Origin: Mesocentrotus franciscanus
Taxonomy: Eukaryota; Echinodermata; Echinoidea; Camarodonta; Strongylocentrotidae
Length of the DNA stretch: 64,000 nucleotides
NCBI GenBank assembly: GCA_037976565.1
Contig: CP137675.1
Span: forward strand, 16,147,330-16,211,329
Reading direction: 5' to 3'
Positions 1 to 10,743 of the stretch are shown here, piece by piece. Both the position numbers and the translations under genes were made by a program. Below the pieces are notes generated by a model. That model searched no databases. It saw only the letters and a program-made list of their open reading frames with translations, and was not told the origin of the DNA. Position 1 is the stretch's first letter, and the number at the start of each line of letters is the position of its first letter.

Positions 1-1693
1 AGTGTGTCTGCTAGGATGTGCACGGCCGCGTGACCAACACTCTTTTTCTTGATATTGTCTAGGTGTTATTTGAGAAGTGTCTTTAATAGAGGGCTCTTAT
101 GAGAAGGGTCAACAGCATATCTTTACCTCCATTTGTGACATGTAAACCTATTGCTATTTTAATGTTTGTTTTGTTTTTGTTTCTCTTTTTGGTATAAGCG
201 AAGCCTTTTACCCTTTCCCCCCTTTTTTTCTATTTAGAAATAACATATTTTTTGTTTGTGTTCATTTAAAATTTGTTATTCTCATTACCAAATTTTTAAT
301 GTTTTTTAATTAAATGTTTTATGTTGTATTATTTTGTTCATAGCAGAGCTCCCTTCTGAAGTAGGCCCTCTGTGGCTCTGAATGCAACTACCCTGCTTTT
401 TAAAAACATAAATAAAAAAAAAATAAGCAAGACCGTTTACGAGTAGGAATACAATATATAAGAAGAAAGTGGGGGCAACGTATGGAATTGGTGATATTTA
501 GAGCATACTCCTTTTTCTCTTCCACCCACTCATGCATTTTGATGAGATGTGATACTGATTCATAAACAACCAGAGAAGTTTTAAAATGGTGCTTCTTTCC
601 TATTTCAGCTACTTCTTTCCTATTTCAGCTACTTCTTTCCTATTTCAGCTACTTCTTTATTAAAAGGAAATAATTAATTACAAAGTGTAGTGGTTTACAT
701 ATTTCCATACTTCATATCCCTCATAGTATAATTTTTTTTCAAAGATCGGCTTACATTGATGTAGAAAGAGCTGAAACTGAATTCCTTGATGTGAAACACT
801 TGAAGACCTTAGGGTATACAGGGTGAAAATGCATATCACTATACCTCTCAGTTACCTAAATTATTCTGTGAAGAATTACCCGTCTTCATTTGCCCATTAG
901 GTTATTAATTCTGATCGCACGCGCCCCCGCACGCGCCATGCATATAAGTACATTGACTGGCCCCGAGAGCTAAAGCGCCTTGTGTCTGTATGATAAGAGA
1001 TGTCAAATCGGGGCGGACGTTTCTTCTTCTTCATCTTCTTCATCTTCTGTTCCTCTCAGTTATTTTTGAAAGCATCTGCATGTTTGAGAGGTGCCTGATT
1101 ACAAGTGCCGTGTCTGATCTCTGACGTAGGTTGCATAATAGATTGTTCAGTGGCAAACACGGGAAGTTGTTTTAAAAAATGAGAGGGTGATGTCACACAT
1201 TATCGAATACAAGACTTGGAGGGGAGGTCCCCAACCCCACCCCTCCTGTTAGAGGATCCTTCAAGATTTTGTGGATATATTAATATTCTATCGGCACACT
1301 GGTCGGTACATTCGCACAGGCTGACTTTAGATGCTAGTCATGTCAAAACGAATGTTGTAATTGTTTACAAATGGATGCCATGCAACGGAAAACTCGGTAG
1401 ACTACTTTCGCTGTGTAATGACACAACATACCATGGCTATCCATCCGGACATTACCCATGGTGTTCTACTCCCTGATATTGCTAACAGATTTTTTTTAAA
1501 TCAATGGTAAATAATTTCAAACAGATTAAAATCAGATCAGACCATAAAAATGATAAAAACATAAATCGATATTCCTTACAATGCAAATCAATACCATCTC
1601 CTTTTTCTCAAGACTGTCAAGAAAATTGAGAATAATTGTGTAAATAAAAATCTTTTTATGCCTACATTTTTACTCTTAACTTCCTTTTTAAAG
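1..1693. other. Upstream intronic/flanking DNA, no gene seen
   Basis: I recognise no exon here. It should be intron of ADAL, because the earlier part of that protein, including the N-terminal metal-binding histidines, is absent from the window. The DNA is AT-rich with homopolymer runs. It contains a short tandem repeat near 593-655 and a TTC/ATC-rich run near 1021-1050. The open frame at 1216-1476 has no recognisable similarity and is probably chance. Confidence 0.6.
593..655. repeat. Three-copy 20-bp tandem repeat
   Basis: The unit TTTCAGCTACTTCTTTCCTA occurs almost perfectly three times in a row. It looks like a branch-point and acceptor-like CTTTCCTATTTCAG string, but no exon follows, so I read it as simple tandem duplication. 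Confidence 0.85.
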
Positions 1694-1832
1694 CACCAAG
1701 GCAGTAACGAAGAAAGTCGTATTCTCTTGGGCGTACCGCCGGATCGTATCGGACATGGGACTTTCCTTCACCCCGAGGCCGGAGGGAATCAAGACCTGGT
1801 AGATACCGTTGTACGCTCCAATATACCCATAG
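1694..1832 (+). CDS. ADAL: ADAL (N6-methyl-AMP deaminase), antepenultimate coding exon
   Basis: ADAL/MAPDA is a cytosolic zinc enzyme of the adenosine deaminase superfamily that converts N6-methyl-AMP to IMP, clearing methylated nucleotides from RNA turnover. The exon encodes a segment ending in VRSNIPI. It contains PDRIGHGTFL (His codon 1754-1756), the RIGHG motif whose His is an active-site residue in this superfamily, and it aligns residue for residue with my memory of vertebrate ADAL. A pyrimidine-rich tract ends in AAAG at 1693, giving a phase-0 start; an alternative acceptor GCAG lies at 1701-1704. The donor is AG|GTAGGG at 1832/1833, leaving one base of a Glu codon, which the next exon completes. 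Earlier exons are outside the window. The product call is firm; the exact 5' edge is less so. Confidence 0.92.
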
Positions 1833-1998
1833 GTAGGGGATGCGATGTTCATAATTGTTTTGTAGCCGCTGGGCGATTGATTATATTATCTTCATTCGTT
1901 ACGATTCCCATGAATCATTTATTCAATCTGCAAGGTTTCTGGGATGATGATAATGCCATTTTAATGTCGGTGGATATCAATTGCAAGTGCGAATCATG

Positions 1999-2072
1999 GA
2001 TTGTCAAAGAGAGAGGGAGAGAGAGAGGGAGAGAGAGAGAGAGTGTGTGTGTGTGTGTGTGCGGGGGGGGGG
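1999..2072. repeat. Compound microsatellite (GAGA)n(GT)n(G)n
   Basis: A run of GAGA-type purine repeat passes directly into GT repeats and then a G run. It lies in the intron about 170 bases after the ADAL exon and creates a spurious open frame that continues from the exon. Confidence 0.95.
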
Positions 2073-2405
2073 TGTTTGGAAACTTCCAAAAATCCAGGGT
2101 AGTGTACCATACAGTGTCTATGTAACATTTTCGTTTTGAGATGAGGGCACTGATTTTATTCCCTCACATGGATCCGCCTATTTTTTCCTTTCGATATATT
2201 TTAATCAAGCAAATTTTATGTTTATTTCATTATTGGCTTCCTCTCTACCTTGTTTTTCAATGTGGCAATGAAAATAATTCAATATTGATGTGCAAAAAAT
2301 AATGATAATTTGATATGACCTCTGCTGAATGAGTTATTTGTATCTTTATGTACTTGTTTAGCAAGACATGCAACATCAAAGTTGTTTGTTTCTTCGTAAT
2401 TGCAG

Positions 2406-2506
2406 AAATGTGCTTAACGTCGAATCTTATTGGAGGAGTCGTGGAGAGCCCTGCTTCTCATCATTTGCAGTACTGGATGAACAAGAATCACCCTTGTGTT
2501 ATATGT
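2406..2506 (+). CDS. ADAL: ADAL, penultimate coding exon
   Basis: The acceptor is TTGCAG at 2400-2405, and the exon opens with AA, completing the Glu codon begun at 1832. It encodes (E)MCLTSN at its start and HPCVIC at its end, matching the ELCLTSN and HPSVIC blocks of vertebrate ADAL. In the superfamily this strand and loop segment lies between the catalytic His region and the metal-binding Asp. The donor is TGT|GTAAGC at 2506/2507 and leaves the frame in phase 0, which fits the last exon. Intron 1833-2405 (573 bases) has normal GT...AG borders. No stop or frameshift is seen. Context, phase and motif order make this assignment very likely. Confidence 0.92.
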
Positions 2507-3699
2507 GTAAGCAATGTTGTCATAAAACTTTTTTTATAAAAAAAAAACTCACGTGTTTTTTATTATTTCAACCTGTTTTTGTAATAATTTTTTTAAAACG
2601 TCTATTTTTTTTAATAACGGAAACGTGCTTTTACTGCAGCAATTTTCAAAAAATCGGCTACAGTAACACCAGTGGAGACTGTGGCGTATCTAGGTATTAT
2701 GACATCCGGAGCACACAGTGAAATTGCGGTTTGTTTTTTCAAGTTTAACCCTATAAAACATAATTTTGTTAATGTATTTTACCCAAATTAAATTTGCATG
2801 AGAAAACTGTAATCATATGCGAATGGGCAATTTTTTCGGGGCTGAGGCCTCCTGTTTATATAATTACACGAGCAAGAGAAACGAGCGATCACACACAAAA
2901 CAAATCATTATGGTAAAAATGTTACTTCAACATCAGCATAATTGATTTGGCTACCTCGCTACCCATAATTATATTGGAACATTAAAACTCTTCGGCTATA
3001 CACGAACATTATAGTTTCGAATTTTGAATATCAAAGTGCAGTATCTTTCTATTTACTTCTTCCTCATACCCTAATTCACTCATTAATTTCGTAGCTTCAT
3101 ATCTTTCTTTCTTTCCTCCCCCCCCCCTTTCCCCCCAATTTGTTGTGGCCGTTCAAATGCCGCGTGGGGCACATGTCCCCTATGCCACCCCCATAGATAC
3201 ACCATTGAGTAAGCCACTCATAATAGGCCTTTAACTTCATCAATATTCCTTTTTCATTGATCAAATGTTAACTATTAGAAATTCACATTGCAATCCAACC
3301 CTTGAAATAACTTCATTGGTATGGCAGCAGAATAATAAGAGAAACAGAAAAGCGAAAGTTCAAAATATATCAGGCCAATAATAAGGGATTTTTTTTTAAA
3401 TGTTTGAAATATGAGATCACTAAATTCATGTGAATCTCAAATTGGCAATTTGGTCTGTGAATTGTGACGTAGTCCTGGGACCAACCCTCCCGTTTGTCGT
3501 GTACAAAAATATAAATATTTTCTCTTTTTTTTTCCTTAGAGCCTTCTCCCGTGGGGCACTACTCGAAATATAGTAGGGATAGCATATTATTACGGGTCCT
3601 CTAACGAGAAAAGATTCCCGAGTCACATATTTTGAAAAAGAGAAAATTTAGTCATTTCGTGTGTTGAATCAAATGGGGAAAGTAGTCCGGCATTTCGTC

Positions 3700-3866
3700 A
3701 CAGTGACATCACCGATTCAGCCAATTTGAAGTAAACTTTCAAAAAAATCATTACTTTCTTATCTTTTGTCCGATTTAATTCAAACTTTTACTAATCTTAA
3801 TTCTTCTCTGATTGTTCTGCTTTTTTTAGAGTAGTTGTCTGTTAAGGTTGGATTTCACTTTAAGGA
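3700..3866. mobile_element. Fragment of the 20.24-kb-type inverted-repeat element
   Basis: The stretch CACAGTGACATCACCGATTC, then AAAAAAATCATTACTTTCTT, then a TTTAATTCAAACTTTTACTAA block closely follows the order of blocks in the right half of the element at 20241-20747. It ends with TTCACTTTAAGGAAATGG. Only one arm is recognisable, so I call it a decayed or partial copy. Confidence 0.5.
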
Positions 3867-4180
3867 AATGGTTTAAAAAAAAAAAAAAACATGTGTGAAA
3901 GCTTACCCTGTCGGTGACCTGACAAATAAGGCAGACATACATGCATGTTGCCTAAACTACAGCATGTGCATAATTCAACAAGGCTCATGTTAAAAGGTTT
4001 GAAGACTTTAAAGATTTTTAAACTGAAGCATCCAAGCAGACCAACGGTCTACAAGATTGACAATGTTGGTTTAGTGAAAATCCTAGAAAAGTTGTGAAGA
4101 GAGCGACTGAGACCAACGCATCGTTCTTGGGGGCTATATGCTTTTTGCAGAGGCGATGCTCCCGATAGGCTAGGGGCACA

Positions 4181-4375
4181 GTGTCCCCTCCCTCCACTTT
4201 TTCAAGTACTACAAAAGTAGCCCCCTTTCACTTTTACAAGTGCCCCTTTTTCTTTGTAATAAATGTCCCTTTCCTTTCTAAATTAGTGCCTGTGATAAGT
4301 GCCCCTTTTACTTTAACACGTGCACCTTTTCCTTTCTTAATAAGATCTTTTTTTTCCTTCTCATAAGTGGCCATA
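4181..4375. repeat. GTGCCCC-type minisatellite (copy 1)
   Basis: Degenerate units of about 25-32 bases contain AAGTGCCCCTTTT followed by CTTT and AATAA or TGATAA. The same unit recurs at 5812-5978 and, in reverse complement, at 18762-19145. Confidence 0.75.
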
Positions 4376-4389
4376 TTCCCCCCATTTTT

Positions 4390-4464
4390 GTCTCGCCTGC
4401 GTAGCAAAAAGCGAGACATAGGCGCCGCTTTTCCGGTGGCGGCGGCGGCGGCGGCGGCGGCGTC
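4390..4464. repeat. Short hairpin plus (GGC)n run heading a satellite array
   Basis: GTCTCGC at 4390-4396 is the inverse of GCGAGAC at about 4411-4417, enclosing a short loop. It is followed by CCGCTTTTCC and then a GGC triplet run ending near 4463. The unit array begins immediately afterwards. Confidence 0.7.
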
Positions 4465-4467
4465 GAC

Positions 4468-5160
4468 ATCAAAACTTAACCTAAGGTTAAGTTTTTGAAT
4501 TGTTAATATAATTTTGAAAGTATAAGGTCCTATTAAATGAAACTTAGACTAAAGGGTTATCAAGTATCCCCAATCATGTGAGAAAAATTTCAGGTCACAA
4601 AGTCAAGGTCAAAGGTCATTTCAGGTCAACAAACTTAGACTATGTTGTGGCATCATCATCAAAAACTTAACCTGAGGTTAAGTTTTTGAATTTGTAATAT
4701 AATTTTGAAAGTATAAGTTCTTATTCAATGAAACTTAGACTAAAGGGTTATCAAGTATCCCCAATCATGTGAGTAGAATTTCAGCCCACTAGGTCAAGGT
4801 CAAAGGTCATTTCAGGTCAACAAACTTAACTATGTTGTGGCATCAGGCTAAGATTTTTAAATTGTTATCATAATTTTGAAAGTATACATTCCTATTCCAT
4901 GAAACTTGAACATAAGGGTTATCAAGTATCACCAATCATGTTATTAGTCTTTTAGGTGACAAAGTAAAGGTCAAATGTCATTTCAGGTCTGGAAACTTAG
5001 ACTTTGTTGTGGCATCAACATCAAGATTTTGAAATTTTAGCATAATTTCAAAAGTGTTTGTTCAAATTCCATGAAACTTGTACCCAAGGGCTATCAAGTA
5101 TCACAAATCATGTGACACAAATTCAAGGTCAAAGGTCATTTTAGGTCAGTAGACTTGGAT
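4468..5160. repeat. Satellite-like array A, four degenerate units with DR1-like motifs
   Basis: About four units of 160-190 bases share the block order: TTAAGTTTTTGAATTG, TAATTTTGAAAGTATA, ATGAAACTTAGAC, GGGTTATCAAGTAT, CCAATCATGTGA, AAGGTCAAAGGTCATTTCAGG. Unit starts lie near 4475, 4665, 4846 and 5016, and the copies become more diverged toward the right. Three of the four carry AGGTCAAAGGTCA exactly (4606, 4797, 5126); the third unit has one change (4968). Confidence 0.85.
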
Positions 5161-5811
5161 TATGTTCTCAAAATTTAATATGAGAATTAATAAATAAATT
5201 GTTGTTATTTGTTCATATTTCATGAAAGTAAATATTCGAATCATTCGAGTACTTTCCCATGAATATTCTAATAGTAATTTTAGTATTCGATCCCAGGCCT
5301 AGTATGTACATGATCAGTTACAGCTAGGTGACAATATTGATGTTTCGATAATATATATTGGAGTATATCTCATAATAATGTTCTCATTATGCTAATGAGA
5401 CGTGATGTGATGTATATGGGCTCTACCTTCCAATTGTTTTTACATAAAATGCTGAAAAATCCTCTTTTCTTAAAAAGTTTATTAGATAACTTTATTTGTA
5501 AAGTACTGACAAGCATTGAAACATTTATAGTCTTACCCATATACACTAAATCTCATTATATTGTATTCTTACGATACAGTAAATAATTATTCTGATGATT
5601 GATAATCAATATTAACTTCAAAATGCTTATTATATTCAGAAGATTTCATTTTCGGGGGTCTGCAAATGGGCCACCCTGCCTATAAAAATAATTTCCCAAC
5701 CTCAATTTTTCATCGTATCGAATTGCGTAATGCTGAATTGCGTAATGCAGGCGAAACCGCCGAGAGCGTTTCACTTGTTTTATTTATAAATACCCGTATT
5801 CAAATCTGATA
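5161..5811. other. Intron sequence, nothing recognised
   Basis: AT-rich sequence between array A and the minisatellite. The 65-residue open frame at 5389-5586 shows no recognisable motif. Confidence 0.6.
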
Positions 5812-5978
5812 GGTGCTCATTTTACTTTGAAGAGTGCCCCTTTTTAGGTATGGAAAAATGCCCCTTTTCACCTCTGATAGGCGCCTCTTTTACTTTGATA
5901 AGTGCCCTTTTCCCTTTCTAATAAGTGCCCCTTCCCCTTCTTATAAAGCCCCTTTTCACCTTTGATAAGTGCCCATAG
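5812..5978. repeat. GTGCCCC-type minisatellite (copy 2)
   Basis: Repeated units read approximately TGATAAGTGCCCCTTTTCAC with CTTTGATA or CTTTCTAATA joins, as at 4181-4375. The DIRS element starts about ten bases after the last unit. Confidence 0.8.
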
Positions 5979-6005
5979 TTACTTATATTTACCACAATAA
6001 ATCAT

Positions 6006-6141
6006 ATGTATCTACCTATTATTGCTTAGTCCTCCAGACAAAGCAGTCATCGAAAATAAAAAGTCACAGTTGTGCATACCCCACCCCGATATACCCTTCA
6101 GTCACGCGCACTCTACGTCCGCATACAAACTTCCTCTCTCT
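6006..6141 (+). repeat. DIRS left inverted terminal repeat
   Basis: This arm is the near-perfect reverse complement of 11995-12130. It includes the block GTCACGCGCACTCTACGTCC. Bases 5988-6005 outside it (TTTACCACAATAAATCAT) are unique to the left end and are repeated, inverted, only in the internal complementary region. Confidence 0.93.
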
Positions 6142-7497
6142 TTTTCGCAGTCATTCGTTAAGGAGTACAGATAAGTCTCTAGCGCTAAATTTGGAGTTTT
6201 TGCTCCTCGCAGCGTTTTGGAGTGCTTTCTTTCTGTCATTTCCAGTTCCAATTTGTTTTTATACATTTTGGTTCGGTTTTTAACCCTAAGTCACTTTATT
6301 TTGGCAGTAATTAGTGTTCACTTTTGCCGACCGAACTTCCTTTTGAGTTCAGTCCCGGACACAGTAATTTGTGTACCGGGGCTTTTCACTTAGTGTTTTT
6401 GTTAAGGGATTTCTTTGTGCATACCTCTAGTGTAGTTTACGGTGCGTCTCTATGGTTGAGCGCGCTGTGTGTTAATTTCTTTTGTTGACGCTAAGATAAG
6501 CGTTCTTCCTTTCTTAGCCCTTTGTTGACGCTTAGATTAGCGTTCTTCGTTCGTAGCTCTTTTGTTTAGCTACGCTAGGACTGTTTGTTTAGCTTTGTTT
6601 AAGAGTTTAATTAAACTGTTTTGAAGCGACGCTGTTTGTTGCGTGTTTTAGTCGACGCTTGTTTAGTTCGTCGATTGTTTGGTTGTAGTAACTGTTGCTT
6701 TTCTTTTGTTGTTATCGCTTTCCTTGGAAAGTTTGTTTTGTCTTATCCACAGGTTTCTAATGGACAAGGAGTCTGGATTTGAGTGGATTCACCCCCAGTT
6801 TCGGTTGTCGGTACCGCCTCACTAGCGAGTGAGTTTGGTGCGGCAGGTAGGGGTAAGGGCACCCGAGTACAGGCTCGGGGCAGGTTACTCCACGCACTGG
6901 GTATTTTTGCCGATTGTGTCGGGAGTTTTGCCCTGTAGTAAGTTACCGACGGATACCGCGTCCGGGCCAGCCAGCGGGCTGTGCTCCGGCGCCTGTATGT
7001 CGAGGTCTATAAATTCAGCTCAGCTAGAATATAGAGACTCCTACTGGTGGCTTTCCCTCGTGGGTCTGTCCGTCCGGTAGAGGCCCCGGGCTTCACGGCC
7101 CGGGGCTCTGTTGCGAGGCAACAGCCGTGCAAAGCACGAGCCATGCATTCAAGCATGAAGGAGACCCGGTTTACGCACCCGATTCATTTCGGCAGTATTC
7201 CTGCGTCCACATTTGGGGTGCCTGATAATAATCACGCCAGTGGAACGCCAAGGTCTCGAGCTCGCTGAGGCTTCTCACGAAGCACTGAAGCGAGCAGGCC
7301 CCGGTCACTCCTCGCTTTGAAGCGAGCAGGCCCTGGTCACACCTCGCTGGTGTTTCTCACGAAACTTTGCAGCGAGCAGGCCTCGGTCTCACTCTCCGTA
7401 GTGGTTTCGCTGTAGCTTCTCAGGGAGCATTTCAGCGTGAGAGCCCCGGTCACACTGACCGTGCAGATCTCGCTCACGTTTCTTTAGAATCACGCCT
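6142..7497 (+). other. DIRS leader, non-coding, with internal short repeats
   Basis: This untranslated-looking leader contains a duplicated TTTGTTGACGCT...AGCGTTCTTC block at about 6480-6560. It also holds a roughly 50-base repeat around GAAGCGAGCAGGCC(C/T)CGGTCAC at about 7265-7400. No frame here looks like a protein. Promoter activity near the left end would be expected for the family but cannot be seen directly. Confidence 0.65.
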
Positions 7498-8420
7498 GTG
7501 TCTTCCTTTTCGAGTTCTGCGCAGGCAGAGCTCAGAGTTCTCATGGAACAAATGTTCAATCAGCTGAGCTCCTCAGCTGTGTCGACGGGTGCACATACTT
7601 TGGCGTCAATCTCGTCACCTGGTATGTCAGCGGGTTCGGTACCTACCGTCCCCCGTGCCCCGGCTAGTGTGGTCGCGGAGCCCGCCTCTTTGTCTTCTGA
7701 TTCGGATTCTTGTTCTGAATTTTCGGCTGCCGCTGTTTTGGCGTCAGAATCGTTACCTCGTACTGTCGTCTCTCGACAGGGTTTTGTCTCCCGGCGCCTG
7801 CTGCTCTCGGCGCTCCGCCGGGCGAGGAGTCGTTGGCCTCGGTGGGGGTTTTACCTCAGCCGTATGATTCGGTCACTATGGATCGTCAGTGTGACTGGGA
7901 TTCTGTCTCCATTGTCTCGGAGGATTCGCAGCTGGACTCAGCACCGGGACAATTTTCGAGTTTGGGCTCCGATGCGAGGGCTTTGTTAGAAAAGTATCTG
8001 CCTGATACTTTTTCTCGTCCCAGCACTGGGGCTGGTGTTCCGTCTTCGCTGTTTAAACAGCGTTCATCTCAGGATTCTATTCCCTGCCTGAGGAATTCAA
8101 GACTGAATTTGATAGGATTGCAGCTGACCCTATCGGGGTTTCTCGGGATGTGAGATCTCAAAGCTCTGCTTTTTCCTTCATTGCGGAGGTTACTCGCAAC
8201 TTTTTTGTTGCGAAGAAACTTTCACCTGATCTTGTTAATGTTGCGCTTCGTTTGGGAGTTAATCTCAAGAAGAAGTCGTACAAGGATCGAGATAAGCCCC
8301 TGGAGGCTATTTCATCTTTGACGGGGATTTCCTTCGGCTCTCTGCCTATATGGGTTCTCTGGTCAGTCTCTTGGCAAGAGCTGACGAATTGGGAATTTCG
8401 GCGGATGATTTGTTAGTACT
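7498..8420 (+). pseudogene. DIRS ORF1 (gag-like) region, frameshifted
   Basis: The candidate start at 7498 opens a Ser/Ala-rich stretch (MSSFSSSAQAELRVLMEQMF). Coding character then moves between frames: near 7833 to a segment with DARALLEKYLPDTFSRPSTG, near 8150 to one with FVAKKLSPDLVNVALRLGVN, and near 8350 to one with LARADELGISADDL. In DIRS elements the first ORF is taken to encode the nucleocapsid or gag-like protein that packages the RNA. The position, length and Ser-rich start suit that role, but I see no zinc knuckle. At least three frame changes mean no intact protein is made. The call comes mainly from its position in the element. Confidence 0.65.
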
Positions 8421-8585
8421 TCAGAATATCCTTTTGTTACTGTCGGGCCTCTTGTGGTCGTCAATTTCTTGCACTTCTATCGCGGTGACCTCTCAGCGCC
8501 GTCAGCTGGCGCTGTCGGAGCTGGGGGTGTTGGAGCGGGATATTCCTTCTTTGTGTGAAGGCATTCCTTCGTCGGAACAGTTCCT

Positions 8586-10740
8586 TTGTGGTGGTCGGTT
8601 CACAGCTATGCTGCTGATTTGGCGCGGCATTTCCGCTCGCATCCTTTAACCAGGGGTCGTTCAAGACCTCCGTCTAGGTCGACTGGCGTGGGTTCACGTC
8701 ATTTTACTCCTTCTCAGGCTCCTCTTCGGCCTCCCTTTCAGATCCCTCGTCGGGCTCCGGCCCCAGCTCGGGCCCGTTTGCCCCCCAGGCCCGTTCGGGC
8801 CGTGGCAGGGGTTCGTCTAGAGGTTGGAGTGGTCCGAAGTCTTCGGCCAAGTCCTTCCCTCCATCCAAGCGGCACTTTTGAAGGTTCGCCCCGAGCGCTT
8901 GTAGACCGGGTCGGCGGACGACTCCGGGAGTTCCTTCCCTCTTGGGAAGCTATCACCGAAGACACTTTCGTGCTCTCAGTCGTGCGAGAGGGCTTCTACA
9001 TAGAGCTGGTAGAGCCCCTTCCGAACGGCGCCATTCGAGTTCGTCCGCCTCCGTTGTCCGCCCCTTTCCAGCAACACATCTCGAACGAGATTCTCATGTT
9101 GCTGGAGAAGGACGCCATAGAGAGAGTCTCGGACCACCCTGGTCTGAGTCTCTCTCCGGTTTTTGTCATCCCCAAGCGCTCGGGGAAGTTGAGGATGATC
9201 CTCAACATGAAAAGGATCAACCTGCACATAGCTCCCATGCATTTTCGCATGGAACATCTGGCTACTATCCTCCCTTCATTAGGTCCGGAGGATTTAGCGG
9301 TTTCCTTGGACCTCAAGGATGCCTACTTCCATATTCCCATCCATCCACTTTCAAGGGATCTTCTGGGGTTCGCCTTTCGAGGAGAGACCTACAGATTCAA
9401 GGCCCTCCCTTTCGGCCTGAGGCCGGCACCTCGGGTTTTTACCCGAGTGGTTTCGGCCCTCACGGCCTTTCTTCGAAAGCAAGGGCTCAGGCTGTTTGCT
9501 TATTTGGACGATTGGCTCCTGGTGGCAAGTTCAGAGTCTCGCCTTCGGGAGCAGTTGAGTCTTCTACTGCAGGTCACACAGGGACTAGGGTTCCTGGTGA
9601 ACTGGGACAAATCGAGTTGGTTCCCGCCCGCAGGTTGGTTTACCTGGGTGCGGAGTTGGATTTGCCGGCTCAGTTGGCCCGTCCCAGTGGGGACAGAGTT
9701 CGGTCCATTACCAAGGCGGCCCGGTCCCTGCGGCCCGCAGAGTGCCGGCCAAGCAGTGGCTCCAGTGGCTGGGTTTTTGGCCAGCCTGGTCGATGTTTTT
9801 CAGGATGCTCGGCTTCTCATGAGGCCCTTTCAAAGGCATCTTCTGAGGTTCTACAGACCGAGTGTAGATTCCCTTTCAGTCAGGATTCCTTTACCAAAGG
9901 AGATCAAGCTTCTGTTGGCTCCTTGGTTGGACGGCGCTTTCTTGACTCGGGCAAGCCCTTTCGCGTGCCCCTGCCTTCGATCTCTCTGTCGACGGACACC
10001 TCCCACCTGGGGTGGGGGTCACTGTTTGGGCAACATGGTGTCGGGGACTTGGGATTTTCCGTCCTTCCGCACATCAATGTTTTGGAAATGATGGCGGCGT
10101 TCGCTTCGCTTCACCATTTCAGACAGTTGTTGTTTGGTCGCACGGTTCTACTGCTCACGGACAATACAACTGTGGCCTCCTACATAAATCGGCAGGGCGG
10201 CACGAGGTCGTCCAGCCTGGACGACTTAGCTGCTCGTCTGTGGCGGTGGTGTCGATCGGTGGAGATCACGCCTGTAGCATCCTTTATTCCTGACCAGGAC
10301 AATCTGGTAGCAGATTTCCTGTCCAGAGGGAGGTGCCTCCCTCGGAGTGGGCCCTCCATTGGCAAGTGTTCGACCTTCTCCTCTCGGTCTGGTCTCCTTT
10401 GGAGATCGACCTGTTCGCATCCCGTTCAATCATCGGCTTCCGATGTATTGTTCTCGAGTACGAGACCCGGAGGCCTGGGCGCTGGACGCCTTCTCGTTCC
10501 ATTGGGGTCTCTCCGGGGTTATGCGTTTCCCCATTCGGTTTGATTCCTCAGGTCTTGAGGAAAATCAGATCGGACAGGGCTTGGGTTCTATTGATCGCCC
10601 CTCGTTGGCCGAGGAGGTCGTGGTTTCGGACCTCCTGGATTTGTTAGCGGGTCAACCGCTTTGTCTTCCGCTGAAGGAGGACTTGGTGGCTCAGCCTCTC
10701 TCAGGGATACTTCATCCGCGGCTAGCGGTCCCCCTTTGAC
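8586..10740 (+). pseudogene. DIRS reverse transcriptase-RNase H region, multiply frameshifted
   Basis: This region would copy the element RNA into DNA and degrade the template. The RT fingers and palm read ILNMKRINLHIAPMHFRME, then VSLDLKDAYFHIPIHP and PFGLRPAPRVFTRV. The catalytic YLDDWLL at 9501-9521 is the YxDD box, with DD intact and the WLL form typical of DIRS. Downstream, in another frame, RNase H-type motifs follow: STDTSHLGWG, INVLEMMAAFASL, LLTDNTTVASYINRQGG (about 10150-10200) and DNLVADFLSRG. Then comes WSPLEIDLFASR near 10390. Coding similarity shifts frame near 9615, 9750, 9790, 9955, 10330 and again before 10620, so the protein is broken although its motifs survive. This pattern suggests an element that was active until recently. 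No methylase-like domain was recognised. Confidence 0.9.
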
Positions 10741-10743
10741 CGC

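Noticed and set aside
1216..1476. Upstream ADAL exon
   Set aside because: I looked for the earlier ADAL blocks (such as the histidine-containing LHLSE-type motif) before 1690 and found none. This frame lacks similarity.
7265..7400. CRISPR-like spaced repeats in the DIRS leader
   Set aside because: The repeats are degenerate, of unequal spacing, and belong to the retrotransposon leader of a eukaryotic genome.
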